Shown here piece after piece: positions 33,007 to 41,730 of a stretch of DNA of 64,000 bases (positions are counted from its first letter, which is position 1; each line of letters opens with the position of its first letter). Below the pieces are notes generated by a model. The model did no database searches, was not told where the DNA came from, and was given only the letters and a program-made list of their open reading frames with translations. The DNA is from Nitrospirillum viridazoti CBAmc (GTDB lineage Bacteria; Pseudomonadota; Alphaproteobacteria; Azospirillales; Azospirillaceae). Position numbers and translations under genes: made by a program. The stretch is from contig NZ_CP022110.1 in the NCBI RefSeq assembly GCF_000730165.1, forward strand, positions 1,185,501-1,249,500, given 5' to 3'.

Positions 33007-35496
33007 TTGCGCTCGTCATCGTTGGCCGTGTGGGCTGCCGCGCTGGTCTTTTCCACAGCACCCGTCGCCTTGGCGGCGGCTCCTGCCGGGCCGCCGTCGG
33101 GGCCAGCCGGGGCCCTGCGTGACCTGCCGGCGCAGGACGGCCTGTTGCCGGTGCGGGTCGACAAGGCCGCCGGCAAGATCTTCCTGACCCTGCCGGCGCC
33201 TGCTGCCGACGGCGTGATGGCGCGCTACCTCTACACACCGGCACTGCGCACCGGCCTGGGTTCAGCCCCCACCTTCCTGGACCGGGGGCGCATCGGGCAG
33301 ACGCAGGTGCTGGCCTTCCGCCTGCTGGGCGCCAAGGTCGCCGTCCAGTTCGAAAACCCGCGCTTCCGCAACCCCACGGCGTCCGGCCCCAGCGCCGACT
33401 TCGCCACCTCCATCGTGTGGATGGGGGACGCCGTGCCCTTGCCTGACGGGCGGGTTGCGGTGGACATCGCCAAGTTCCTGACCGCCGACATGCTGGGCAT
33501 CGCCAAGTCGCTTGGGCAGGAGGGCGACGCCATCGGCACCGGTGGCGCACCGCAGGGGGCGGGCAAGGGCTTCAGGCTGGATGGGGGCCTCAGCGCCGCC
33601 GACCCCGCCTCGCTCAAGCTGTTCCCCGACAACCTGGAGGTCGACGCCATCCAGACCTACACCTCCGACCATCCGGGGGCGGAGGTGGAGAACATTGCCC
33701 CGGACGCCCGCCAGGTCAGCTTCACCGTCCATCACAGTTTCGTACGCCTGCCGGCCCCCGGCTTCACCCCGCGCGCCTTCGACCCCCGCATGGGCGGCTT
33801 TTCCACCCAGGCGGTGGATTATGGCCGGCCCCTGGGCCAGGACGTGGTGCATGACGTGGCCAACCGCTTCCGCCTGGAAAAGGTGGATCCGGCCGCCGCC
33901 CGCTCCCGCGTCAAGAAGCCCATCGTCTTCTACCTGGACCGCACGGTGCCGGAGCCGATGCGCACCGCCCTGCTGGAGGGCATCAACTGGTGGGCCCAGG
34001 CCTTCGAGGCCGCCGGCTACATCGACGCCTTCCGGGCGGAGCCGCTGCCCGAGGGTGTGGACCCCATGGACGTGCGCTATAACATCGTCAACTGGGTGGA
34101 CCGCGCCACCCGCGGCTGGTCCTACGGGCAGGAGATCGTGGACCCGCGCACGGGCGAGATCGTGAAGGGCATGGTGGTCCTGGGCTCCGAACGGGTGCGG
34201 CAGGATATCCTGATCTTCGAAGGCCTGGTGGGGGCGGACAAGGTGGGGGCCGGCGGGCCCAACGACCCCGTCCAGGTGGCGCTGGCCCGGCTGCGCCAGC
34301 TGGGCGCGCATGAAGTGGGCCATGCCCTGGGCTTCGCCCACAATTTCGCCGCCAGCACGCAGGGCCGCGCCTCGGTCATGGACTATCCCGCCCCGCGCAT
34401 CGGCCTGGTCGATGGTCATCCCGATCTGTCGGACGCCTACGGTACCGGCGTGGGCGCCTGGGATAGGGCGACGGTGGACTGGCTGTACGGGACTGCGCCC
34501 GCCGGCCAGGATGACCAGGCGGCGGCCGACGCCAAGGCCGCGGCAGCGGTGGCCGCCGGCCTGCGCTATGTCCAGGACGACAACGCCCGCCGGCCGGACA
34601 CGGCCCAGCCCTGGGGCGGTCTGTGGGACGACGGCGCCGACCCGGTGGCGGAGCTGACCCGCCTGATGGCCGTGCGCCGCGCCGCCATCGACCAGTTCGG
34701 CCTTAAGGCGTTGGCGCCGGGTGAGGCGGTGGCTGAACTGCGCCGCCGCTTCGTGCCCATCTGGCTGCTGCATCGTTATCAGGTCAACGCCGCTGCCAAG
34801 TCGGTGGGCGGCGTCACCTTCGCCTATTCGGTGAAGGGCGACGGGCGGGAGGCGTCTGCGCCCGTGGCCGCCGCCGCCCAGCGTGCCGCCCTGTCGGCCC
34901 TGCTCTCCACCCTGTCGGCCGACCAGCTGCGCGTGCCGGCCGGCCTGTTGCCCCTGCTGTCCGCCGCCCGCAACGGCAGCGACAACCGTCAGTTCGATAT
35001 CGAGCTGTTCGCCACCGCCGGCGGCCCGGTGTTTGACCCGCTGGTGGCGGCGGACGTCGCGGCCTCCATCACGCTCAACACCCTGCTGGCGCCCACGCGT
35101 CTCGCCCGGCTGGCGGCACAGCACGCCGCCGATCCGCAGGCCCTGGGCGTCGGTGAGGTGCTGGAACGGCTGACGGCCGCTGTGCTGCCGGACAGGAGCG
35201 ATGCCGTCAGCCGCCGCGTCGCCTATCGCGCCATCGTCACCATGGCCCAGGTGGCCCGCCGTCCCGGCACCACGCCGGAGGTGGCGGCCCTGCTGGACCA
35301 GCGGGTGCACGAGGTGGCGGAGACCCTGGCGAAAGGCCGGGGCGACGCCGACGAGCGCGCCTGGGCCCTCAGCCTGTCGCGCCAGCTGCTGGACCCGCAG
35401 CAGGCGGACAAACTGCTGGCCGACCATCCGCGCTCGGTGGAGGTGCCGCCGGGCGACCCCATCGGCGGGGAAAGCGACTGGATGGATTTGCCCTGA
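33007..35496 (+). CDS. Exported zinc-dependent metalloprotease (DUF5117/DUF4953 type)
   Basis: About 829-residue exported protease. The HEXXH motif lies in GAHEVGHALGFAHNFAAS (His435, Glu436, His439 from the proposed start) and a third His follows in FAHN. The N-terminal part VARYLYTPALRTGLGS and KVAVQFENPRFRN fits DUF5117, and the C-terminal helical half is typical of these 800-residue proteins. No ATG precedes the signal peptide; TTG at 33007 after GGGGGAC gives MRSSSLAVWAAALVFSTAPVALA, a good leader. Longer open frame upstream is the antisense of the GGDEF gene's start and is not used. The substrate is unknown. Confidence 0.85.
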   Translation: MRSSSLAVWAAALVFSTAPVALAAAPAGPPSGPAGALRDLPAQDGLLPVRVDKAAGKIFLTLPAPAADGVMARYLYTPALRTGLGSAPTFLDRGRIGQTQVLAFRLLGAKVAVQFENPRFRNPTASGPSADFATSIVWMGDAVPLPDGRVAVDIAKFLTADMLGIAKSLGQEGDAIGTGGAPQGAGKGFRLDGGLSAADPASLKLFPDNLEVDAIQTYTSDHPGAEVENIAPDARQVSFTVHHSFVRLPAPGFTPRAFDPRMGGFSTQAVDYGRPLGQDVVHDVANRFRLEKVDPAAARSRVKKPIVFYLDRTVPEPMRTALLEGINWWAQAFEAAGYIDAFRAEPLPEGVDPMDVRYNIVNWVDRATRGWSYGQEIVDPRTGEIVKGMVVLGSERVRQDILIFEGLVGADKVGAGGPNDPVQVALARLRQLGAHEVGHALGFAHNFAASTQGRASVMDYPAPRIGLVDGHPDLSDAYGTGVGAWDRATVDWLYGTAPAGQDDQAAADAKAAAAVAAGLRYVQDDNARRPDTAQPWGGLWDDGADPVAELTRLMAVRRAAIDQFGLKALAPGEAVAELRRRFVPIWLLHRYQVNAAAKSVGGVTFAYSVKGDGREASAPVAAAAQRAALSALLSTLSADQLRVPAGLLPLLSAARNGSDNRQFDIELFATAGGPVFDPLVAADVAASITLNTLLAPTRLARLAAQHAADPQALGVGEVLERLTAAVLPDRSDAVSRRVAYRAIVTMAQVARRPGTTPEVAALLDQRVHEVAETLAKGRGDADERAWALSLSRQLLDPQQADKLLADHPRSVEVPPGDPIGGESDWMDLP

Positions 35497-35548
35497 CCGG
35501 GACCGGCCGCTAGCCTGCACCCCAAATCTTTGAACGGAGGGGAAGTGC

Positions 35549-36673
35549 ATGCGTGGTCCGAGCCTGAAATCCGTCGCCATCGCGGTGGCCATCGCCACCC
35601 TCGCGGTACCGGCCTTGGCGTCCCCGCCGCCCGACACCCGCGCCATCCTAGGCACGGTGGGCAAGGTGGTCTCCGCCAATGGCATCGACGAGGCCAAGGC
35701 GGTGGAGATCGGCGGCATCCAGCAATGGGTCACCGTGCGCGGCAAGGACAGGCGCAACCCCATCCTGCTGGTGATCCACGGTGGCCCGGCGGCGCCCGAG
35801 CTGCCCACCCGCTATCTGTTCGAGGCGCCGTGGACCGACTATTTCACCGTGGTGGAGTGGGACCAGCGCGGGTCGGGCAAGACCTATCTGCTGAACGACC
35901 CGGCCAAGATCGCGCCCACCTTGAGCGCCGACCGCATCGTGCGCGACGCGGAGGAACTGGTGGGCTATCTGCGCGCCACCTATGGCAAGCAGAAGGTTTT
36001 CGCCATCGGCCACTCCTGGGGCACCATCATCGGCCTGAACCTGGCCGCCCGGCGGCCCGACTGGCTGTACGCCTATATCGGCGCCGGCCAGATCATCGAC
36101 ACGGTGGCGGCGGAGAAGGTCAACTACGCCTGGGTGCTGGATCAGGCGAAGCGGCGGGGTGACGCCCAGGCGGTGCGCGAGCTGCAGAGCATCGCTCCCT
36201 ACCCGGAAAAGGACGGCAGCCTGCCCATCGACAAGCTGGGGACGGAGCGCAAGTGGTCCGTGAAGTTCGGCGGCCTGACCTTTGGCCGCGACAATTACGA
36301 CTATTGGGAAAACGCCGAAAAGATTTCGCCGGACTATTCCGATGCCGACTTCAAGGCCATCGACCAGGGCAGCGGCTTTTCCCTGCCCAAGCTGCTGCCC
36401 GACCTGGCTGGGGCCAACTTCACCGGACTGACGAAGCTGGACTGCCCCGTCATCATCTTCGCCGGCCGGCATGACTACACCACGCCGTCGGAACCGGTGC
36501 AGGCCTGGTTCCGCAAGCTGTCAGCCCCGTCCAAGCGCTTCGTCTGGTTCGAGAACTCCGCCCATATGATGTATGGCGAGGAACCGGGCCGGGTGCTAGT
36601 CCATCTGGTGCAGGACGCCCGGCCGCTGGCGGCGGCCGTGGGCGACGTGGCGCCGGAGGTGGACGGCCCGTGA
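35549..36673 (+). CDS. Exported proline-iminopeptidase-like alpha/beta hydrolase
   Basis: 374-residue alpha/beta hydrolase with signal peptide (residues 1-24, VAIAVAIATLAVPALA). HGGPAAPE is the S33 proline iminopeptidase signature around the oxyanion hole. GHSWG gives nucleophile Ser156, FAGRHDYTTP the acid and ENSAHMMYGE the catalytic His. WDQRGSGKT also matches the family. GGAGGGGAAGTGC precedes the ATG. It follows the metalloprotease by 52 bases and may share its transcript, giving a peptide-degrading pair in the periplasm. Confidence 0.88.
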   Translation: MRGPSLKSVAIAVAIATLAVPALASPPPDTRAILGTVGKVVSANGIDEAKAVEIGGIQQWVTVRGKDRRNPILLVIHGGPAAPELPTRYLFEAPWTDYFTVVEWDQRGSGKTYLLNDPAKIAPTLSADRIVRDAEELVGYLRATYGKQKVFAIGHSWGTIIGLNLAARRPDWLYAYIGAGQIIDTVAAEKVNYAWVLDQAKRRGDAQAVRELQSIAPYPEKDGSLPIDKLGTERKWSVKFGGLTFGRDNYDYWENAEKISPDYSDADFKAIDQGSGFSLPKLLPDLAGANFTGLTKLDCPVIIFAGRHDYTTPSEPVQAWFRKLSAPSKRFVWFENSAHMMYGEEPGRVLVHLVQDARPLAAAVGDVAPEVDGP

Positions 36674-36719
36674 TTGGGCCCGTGGGTTGAGGCGCCCCTG
36701 AGATGAAGGAAGAGGGGCG

Positions 36720-37397
36720 ATGATGCGGCTGAACGACGATCTGACCGTGCGTACGGCGGTGCATGCCGGTGGCATGGATTGGGTGCCCAGCCCGTCGCCG
36801 GGCGTGGACCGCCGCATGCTGTCGCGCATCGGGGATGAGAAGGCGCGCGCCACCTCCATCGTCCGCTATGCCGCCGGCAGCCGCTTCCCCACCCATGGCC
36901 ATCCGGGCGGGGAGGAGTTCCTGGTGCTGGACGGCATGTTCCAGGATGAAACGGGCGATTTCCCCGCCGGCACCTATGTCCGCAACCCGCCCGGCACGGC
37001 CCATGCCCCCGGTTCCGTCCCCGGCTGCGTCATCTTCGTGAAGCTGTGGCAGTTCCGGGCCGATGACCAGGCCCGCGTCGTCCTGCTCCCTGGCGAGGGG
37101 GAGGCGCTGCCGGTCCGCCCCGGCGTTGAACGGGCCCTGCGCCTGTTCGCCGACGGGCATGAGGACGTGCGGCTGGAGGACTGGCGGCCGGACGCCGAGG
37201 TGCGTGTGGCCAATCCGCAGGGCCTGGAACTGCTGGTCCTGGCCGGCGGCTTTATCGAAAGGGAAGAGACGTTCCACCCCCAGTCCTGGCTGCGCCTGCC
37301 CGCCGGCCAGGACCTGATGGTCCATACCGGCGGGCAGGGCGCCCGCGTCTGGCTGAAGGCCGGGCCGCTGCTGCACCCGGATGTCTGCGCCTTCTGA
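36720..37397 (+). CDS. ChrR-like double-cupin protein
   Basis: 225-residue protein with two cupin halves. The first has THGHPGGEEFLVLDG (residues 58-72) and NPPGTAHAPGS, which carry His/His/Glu/His ligands like the ChrR anti-sigma cupin domain. The second half (NPQGLELLVLAGGFIEREETFHPQSWLRLPAG) is degenerate. The N-terminal zinc-binding anti-sigma domain of true ChrR is missing, so sigma-factor control is not implied. GAAGAGGGGCG precedes ATGATG. It ends one base before the stop of the convergent DUF4199 gene. Confidence 0.82.
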   Translation: MMRLNDDLTVRTAVHAGGMDWVPSPSPGVDRRMLSRIGDEKARATSIVRYAAGSRFPTHGHPGGEEFLVLDGMFQDETGDFPAGTYVRNPPGTAHAPGSVPGCVIFVKLWQFRADDQARVVLLPGEGEALPVRPGVERALRLFADGHEDVRLEDWRPDAEVRVANPQGLELLVLAGGFIEREETFHPQSWLRLPAGQDLMVHTGGQGARVWLKAGPLLHPDVCAF

Positions 37398-37946
37398 TCA
37401 GGCCAAGACCGGCGTGCGCCGGGCGGGCCAGAAGCGGCTGTTGCGCAGCAGGCCGGCGGAAGCCAGCGACACCAGCACGCCCACGGGGAAGATCTCATTG
37501 AAGGTCAAGGACAGGCGGTAGAAGGGGTTGGCGTACTTCGCCCTCATCTTGTCCATTTCCGCCGTCAGGGCGGCCAGGGCCTCGTCCGAGGCGCCCTTGG
37601 CCTTTTCCTGGCTGATCATGGCCTGGGCGTAGTCGTTGACATAGTCCATGTGGTTCAGGGCCTGCGTCACCTCCCACGCCAGGGCGTAGATCACCCCGCC
37701 GACGACGCTGATACCCAGGCCCAGGAACAGGGCGGGCCAGAAACGGATGACGCCGCCCAGGGCGGTGTCGCGGTGGCGCTTCACCGCCAGGAAGATGGTG
37801 CTGAGCGCCACCAGCATGGTGGCGTAGCCCAGGGCCATCTCCACGGCCATGGGCAGGTGCCCGTGTGGGACCGTGGTCAGGACCCCCATAGCCAGGCCGG
37901 AGATGAGGCCCGCGGCCAGGCCGTAGGTGAGGATTTTGCGCAGCAT
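37398..37946 (-). CDS. DUF4199-like inner-membrane protein
   Basis: 182-residue membrane protein with four predicted helices: LTYGLAAGLISGLAMGVL, MALGYATMLVALSTIFLAVK, WPALFLGLGISVVGGVIYALAW and FPVGVLVSLASAGLL. A charged cytosolic or periplasmic segment of about 60 residues (AQAMISQEKAKGASDEALAAL) separates the last two. Order of features and the LGYATMLVALSTIFLAVKRHRD segment match DUF4199. AAAGGGGCG precedes the ATG. It lies 104 bases downstream of a membrane-bound LuxR gene, a pairing that suggests the regulator controls or senses it. Confidence 0.82.
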   Translation of the reverse strand: MLRKILTYGLAAGLISGLAMGVLTTVPHGHLPMAVEMALGYATMLVALSTIFLAVKRHRDTALGGVIRFWPALFLGLGISVVGGVIYALAWEVTQALNHMDYVNDYAQAMISQEKAKGASDEALAALTAEMDKMRAKYANPFYRLSLTFNEIFPVGVLVSLASAGLLRNSRFWPARRTPVLA

Positions 37947-38022
37947 GCGAACGCCCCTTTGGTTCCGTGTGATCCGTGCCCCTCACTGGCCCGCAAACCC
38001 GGCTGCGGGCAATCGCCCGAAC

Positions 38023-38045
38023 GGGTGATTTGGCCGGAATCACCC
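38023..38045. repeat. Perfect inverted repeat between luxR-type and DUF4199 genes
   Basis: GGGTGATT and AATCACCC are separated by seven bases. The element lies between the LuxR stop and the DUF4199 start, both on the minus strand. It may be an attenuator hairpin or a regulator site. On the plus strand it is followed by TTTATT, but no plus-strand gene leads into it. Confidence 0.6.
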
Positions 38046-38050
38046 TTTAT

Positions 38051-38530
38051 TCAGGGCACTAGACCCAACTCGCGGGCGCGGTTGACGGCGTCGGTGCGGC
38101 GTTGGGCGCCCAGCTTCTCGAACAGGCGGGCCAGGTGCGTCTTCACCGTGTTGGGCGAGATGTCCAGCACCAGCGCGATCTCCTTGTTGGAGCGCCCGGC
38201 CGCCAGCTCACGCAATACGGCCATCTCGCGCGCGCTGATGCCCAGGCCGGCCTGGGCCTGGACGTTGCCCTCGGCCGGCAGCGGCGGGGCGGGGCGCATG
38301 AGCCGCATGCCCACCATCACGCCCAGGGCCAGGAAGGCCGCCGCGATCAGGAGGATATAGATGTCGTCGGAATGGGCGCGGGCCAGGCGCTGGTAATCCA
38401 GCCACTGCAGGACCGCCGTGCCCGCGGCCAGCGCCAGGCCGTAGAGCACCACGCGCCGCGCGGCCGGCAGCCAGTCCGCCCGGCGCTGGAGCGCCGCCCG
38501 CATTCGCTGCGGCAACAGGCGACGGCGCAT
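38051..38530 (-). CDS. Membrane-anchored LuxR-type transcriptional regulator
   Basis: 159-residue protein. Two transmembrane segments (VVLYGLALAAGTAVLQWL and IYILLIAAAFLALGVMVGM) come first, then a LuxR HTH at about residues 96-155 (SAREMAVLRELAAGRSNKEIALVLDISPNTVKTHLARLFEKLG). There is no receiver domain, so control must come through the membrane part. AAGGAAAGCC precedes the ATG. The DUF4199 gene follows on the same strand, and the two probably form a one-component sensing unit. Confidence 0.88.
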   Translation of the reverse strand: MRRRLLPQRMRAALQRRADWLPAARRVVLYGLALAAGTAVLQWLDYQRLARAHSDDIYILLIAAAFLALGVMVGMRLMRPAPPLPAEGNVQAQAGLGISAREMAVLRELAAGRSNKEIALVLDISPNTVKTHLARLFEKLGAQRRTDAVNRARELGLVP

Positions 38531-38607
38531 GGCTTTCCTTCAGGCTGATCGGACCAGTCGCCATGAAGGTCCGCCGGGGCCACCCCCGCTGTCAAGTTGG
38601 CCCGCTG

Positions 38608-39522
38608 TCAGCTGGCGGCGTAGGCCACGGCGATGCGGGCGGCCAGGGCGGCGTTGTTCTTCACCAGGGCGATGTTGGCCGTCAGGCTGCGGCCGCCCGA
38701 CAATTCGTTGATGCGGGCCAGCAGGAAGGGCGTCAGGTCCTTGCGGCTGATGCCCCGGGCTTCGGCCTCCGCCACCGCGTCCGTGATGGTGCCGTCGATG
38801 AAGGCCGGGTCCAGGGCGTCGGCCTCGGGGATGGGGTTGGCGATCAGGATGCCGGTGCCGCAGCCCAGATCGCGGTGCAGGCGCATGGCGGCGGCGATCT
38901 CCTCAGCGCTGTCCAGGCGATGGTCGGCCTTGTGGCCGCTGCTGCGGGTGAAGAAGGCGGGGAAGTCATCGCTGCCATAGGCGATGACGGGCACGCGCTG
39001 GGTCTCCAGGAACTCCAGCGTCTTGGGGATGTCCAGGATGGACTTCACCCCGGCGCAGACCACGGTGGTGGGCGTGCGGCCCAGCTCCGTCAGGTCGGCG
39101 GAGATGTCGAAGGTGGCCTCCGCCCCCCGGTGCACGCCGCCCACGCCGCCGGTGGCGAACAGGGGGATGCCGGCCAGGTCGGCGAGGCGCATGGTGGCGG
39201 ACACGGTGGTGCCGGCGCTGCCTCGCCGCACCATGACGGCGGCGAGATCCCGGCTGGACGCCTTCACGACACCCTTGGCCTGGGCCAAATCCTCAAGCTC
39301 CGCCGCCGTCAGGCCGGCGCGAGCCACGCCCCGCACCACGGCGATGGTGGCGGGCACGGCGCCGTTGGCCCGCACCACATCCTCCACCGCCAGCGCCGTT
39401 TCCAGGTTGGCAGGGTAGGGCATGCCGTGGGTAATGATGGTGGATTCCAGCGCCACCACCGGGCGGCCGGCGGCCAGCGCGTCGGCGACCTCGGGGTTGA
39501 GGACGGGCTTCAGGAGGGACAT
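38608..39522 (-). CDS. psuG: Pseudouridine-5'-phosphate glycosidase
   Basis: 304-residue PsuG. It cleaves the C-glycosidic bond of pseudouridine 5'-phosphate to uracil and ribose 5-phosphate. Glu26 (VALESTIITHGMPYP), Lys87 (VKASSRDL) and Lys160 (CAGVKSILDIPKTLE) correspond by position to the catalytic Glu31, Lys93 and Lys166 of E. coli. The metal-site region FATGGVGGVHRGAE is intact. ATG 39522 has TTGAGG upstream, and the psuK stop lies eight bases before it, so the pair is translated together. The pathway recycles pseudouridine from RNA turnover or environment. Confidence 0.95.
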   Translation of the reverse strand: MSLLKPVLNPEVADALAAGRPVVALESTIITHGMPYPANLETALAVEDVVRANGAVPATIAVVRGVARAGLTAAELEDLAQAKGVVKASSRDLAAVMVRRGSAGTTVSATMRLADLAGIPLFATGGVGGVHRGAEATFDISADLTELGRTPTTVVCAGVKSILDIPKTLEFLETQRVPVIAYGSDDFPAFFTRSSGHKADHRLDSAEEIAAAMRLHRDLGCGTGILIANPIPEADALDPAFIDGTITDAVAEAEARGISRKDLTPFLLARINELSGGRSLTANIALVKNNAALAARIAVAYAAS

Positions 39523-39530
39523 CGGGAACC

Positions 39531-40637
39531 TCAAATCGTCAGGCGGTGCAGGTTGGCGGCCAGCAATTGCGGCGACAGGCCGGGATGGACGCTGGCTTTG
39601 CTTTCGGTGGTCAGGGCCCCCACCAGGGCGCCCATCCTGGCGGCGGCCAGCAGGCTATCGCCGGCCACCAGGCGGTGCAGGGTGCCGGCGATCATGGCGT
39701 CGCCGGCGCCGGTGGTGTCGAGGGCCTGGGCGGGTACGGCCGCGAAGGTGGCGGTTGTGTCGTCGCCGGCGACGGCTGTGCCCTGGGCGCCCAGGGTGAC
39801 GACGGCGCCGGCCGCACCGTGGGCGCGCAATCCGTGGGCGGCCGCCTGGGCGCCCTCCAGCCCCGCATGGCGGGTGCCTAGCAGGGCGTTGGCCTCATCC
39901 AGATTCATGAACAGCAGGTCGATGCCGGTCAGGTCCCGGGGCAGGCGCGCCAGCTTGGGGATGGAGACGGCGTCGACGGCCAGGTGGAAGCCGGCGCCCC
40001 GCCGCCGCGTGACCAGGGCCGCCACGGTTTCCGCCGGCAAGTTGCAGTCGGCGAAGACCCAGCTGGCCGCCGCCAAGTGTGGCCAGGCGCGATCCAGCAA
40101 GGCGGGGGTGAACAGGTCGAAGATGCGCATGTCGGCGGCTGCCACCGCCAGGTCGCCGTCCGGGCCCAGGATGGCGGCGTATTCTGCAGTGGGCGCTTCC
40201 GCCGTCGCCGCCGCCTGGCTGACGTCGACGCCGAGGGCGCGCAGATGGTTCAGGATTTCGCGGCCGGCCTCATCCTCCCCCACCAGGGAGACCAGGGCGG
40301 TGGGCACCGCCAGGCGGGCCAGGTTCTCCGCCACATTGCGGGCGACGCCGCCGGGGCTGCGCACGCCGGTCACCGGGTTGGAGGTGGCCGGGACCAGGGG
40401 GGCCAGCGCCTGGTACTTGCGGTCCAGCACCGCCCCGCCCAGGCAGACCACGCGGCGCCCGGCCGGCAGGATATAGCCCCGGCCCAGCAGCCGGCCCTTC
40501 CGCGTCAGACTGACCACGTGGGCGGCGACGGTGGAGCGGGCCAGGCCCAGGGCGTCGGCCATGTCCTGCTGGCTGACGAAGGGGTTGGCCTCGATGGCGG
40601 CTAATACCGCGCGTTCCTGGTCGCTGAGGTCGGTCAT
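39531..40637 (-). CDS. psuK: Pseudouridine kinase with N-terminal HTH (PfkB family)
   Basis: 368-residue fusion. Residues 1-55 form a winged HTH (DQERAVLAAIEANPFVSQQDMADALGLARSTVAAHVVSLTRKG), and residues 60-368 form a PfkB kinase. GGVARNVAENLARL is the first PfkB signature, and DTTGAGDAMIAGTL holds the catalytic Asp and anion hole. It phosphorylates pseudouridine for PsuG. The HTH probably binds the two palindromes just upstream, making the kinase its own regulator. This HTH-kinase architecture is known for YeiI-like proteins. psuG follows after eight bases. Confidence 0.92.
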   Translation of the reverse strand: MTDLSDQERAVLAAIEANPFVSQQDMADALGLARSTVAAHVVSLTRKGRLLGRGYILPAGRRVVCLGGAVLDRKYQALAPLVPATSNPVTGVRSPGGVARNVAENLARLAVPTALVSLVGEDEAGREILNHLRALGVDVSQAAATAEAPTAEYAAILGPDGDLAVAAADMRIFDLFTPALLDRAWPHLAAASWVFADCNLPAETVAALVTRRRGAGFHLAVDAVSIPKLARLPRDLTGIDLLFMNLDEANALLGTRHAGLEGAQAAAHGLRAHGAAGAVVTLGAQGTAVAGDDTTATFAAVPAQALDTTGAGDAMIAGTLHRLVAGDSLLAAARMGALVGALTTESKASVHPGLSPQLLAANLHRLTI

Positions 40638-40669
40638 GGGGTATCCGCTGGGACGTCTTTCGACGTTAT

Positions 40670-40699
40670 AAACACATGTTTCAATAAAAACATATGTTT
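40670..40699. promoter_or_regulatory. Two 12-base palindromes upstream of psuK
   Basis: AAACACATGTTT (40670-40681) and AAACATATGTTT (40688-40699) are nearly identical; the second is a perfect palindrome. Their centres are 18 bases apart. They lie 33-62 bases before the psuK ATG in an AT-rich island and end 13 bases before the ECF41 promoter elements. They are the obvious target for the HTH fused to PsuK. Confidence 0.75.
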
Positions 40700-40711
40700 T
40701 ACGGCGCCGGC

Positions 40712-40738
40712 TGTCACGTTTCGGTCCATCCGCTCGTC
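40712..40738 (+). promoter_or_regulatory. ECF41-type autoregulatory promoter
   Basis: TGTCACG (40712-40718) and CGTC (40735-40738) are separated by 16 bases, close to the TGTCACA/CGTC pattern that I recall for ECF41 sigma factors. The element lies directly upstream of the ECF41 gene, so positive autoregulation is likely. Confidence 0.65.
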
Positions 40739-40759
40739 CTGTCGTCAGGAATGACCGCG

Positions 40760-41704
40760 ATGGGAAAGACGATCATGATGCTGGCCTCGCCGGGAATCAG
40801 GGCCATGCCTGCCAACGACATGCCACCGGATGTCCTTGAGGACGCCGCCGCCACCTTCGAACCGCTGCGCCCGCGCCTGACCCGCCTGGCCTATCGCATG
40901 CTGGGCTCGGTCGCGGATGCGGAGGATGTGGCGCAGGAGGCTTTCCTGCGCTGGGTGATGACCGACCGGGCGGGCGTGCGGGACGCGGCCGGCTTCCTGC
41001 TGCGGGTGGTGACCCGGCTGTGCCTGGACCAACTGAAGTCCGCCCGACACTCCCGTGAGTCCTATATCGGCCCCTGGCTGCCCGATCCGGTGGTGCAGGC
41101 GCCGGACGATTTGGGCGAGGATGCCGCCGACGCCCTGACCCTGCCGCTGATGCTGGCCTTGGAGCGGCTGTCGCCGCCGGAACGCGCGGCCTTCCTGCTG
41201 CACGACGTCTTTGGCCTGCCTTTCGCCGAGGTGGCCCCGGCCATCGGGCGGGAGGTCGCCACCTGCCGCCAACTGGCCAGCCGTGCCCGGGTCCATATCC
41301 AGGCCGCCCGGCCCCGTTTTCCAGTGGCGCGGGAGGAGGGAATGCGTCTGGCAGCCGCCTTCTTTACCGCGTCGCGCGAGGGGGACCTGGCGCGGCTGCG
41401 CACCCTGCTGGCGGAGGATGTGGCGGCCTATGCCGACGGTGGCGGCCGGGTGCGGGCAACGCTGGAGCCCGTGCTGGGCATCGACGCGGCCATGAAGCTG
41501 CTGGCGGGGCTGGCCCGGCTGTTCACGCGCACGCCGTCGCGCCTGCTGCGCTACGCCCTCATCAGCGGCCTGCCCGGATTCGTCACGGTGGAACAAGGCG
41601 GCACCCTGCAGACCACGGCGCTGGACATCCGGGACGGCCGCATCCGCGCCGTCTACGTGACGCGCAACCCCGACAAGCTGCGCCACTTGGCGACCAGCCC
41701 CTGA
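40760..41704 (+). CDS. ECF41-family RNA polymerase sigma factor with SnoaL-like C-terminal domain
   Basis: About 314-residue sigma factor. Region 2 is [30 protein letters not shown], and region 4 is [31 protein letters not shown]. The C-terminal domain is SnoaL/NTF2-like with the ECF41 hallmarks WLPDP before region 4, DGGGR and the final NPDKL. In this family the extension replaces an anti-sigma factor and tunes activity. Several in-frame ATGs exist (40751, 40760, 40805, 40820); I chose 40760 for the nearby CAGGA, but a shorter form is possible. The flavodoxin-family gene follows after 26 bases. Confidence 0.9.
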   Translation: MGKTIMMLASPGIRAMPANDMPPDVLEDAAATFEPLRPRLTRLAYRMLGSVADAEDVAQEAFLRWVMTDRAGVRDAAGFLLRVVTRLCLDQLKSARHSRESYIGPWLPDPVVQAPDDLGEDAADALTLPLMLALERLSPPERAAFLLHDVFGLPFAEVAPAIGREVATCRQLASRARVHIQAARPRFPVAREEGMRLAAAFFTASREGDLARLRTLLAEDVAAYADGGGRVRATLEPVLGIDAAMKLLAGLARLFTRTPSRLLRYALISGLPGFVTVEQGGTLQTTALDIRDGRIRAVYVTRNPDKLRHLATSP

Positions 41705-41730
41705 CCATCCTTAAAGCGACGGAGAACGAC

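Noticed and set aside
36720-37397. Cupin gene as a true ChrR anti-sigma factor
   Set aside because: The N-terminal zinc-binding anti-sigma domain is missing and no ECF sigma gene is adjacent, so only a ChrR-like cupin is claimed.
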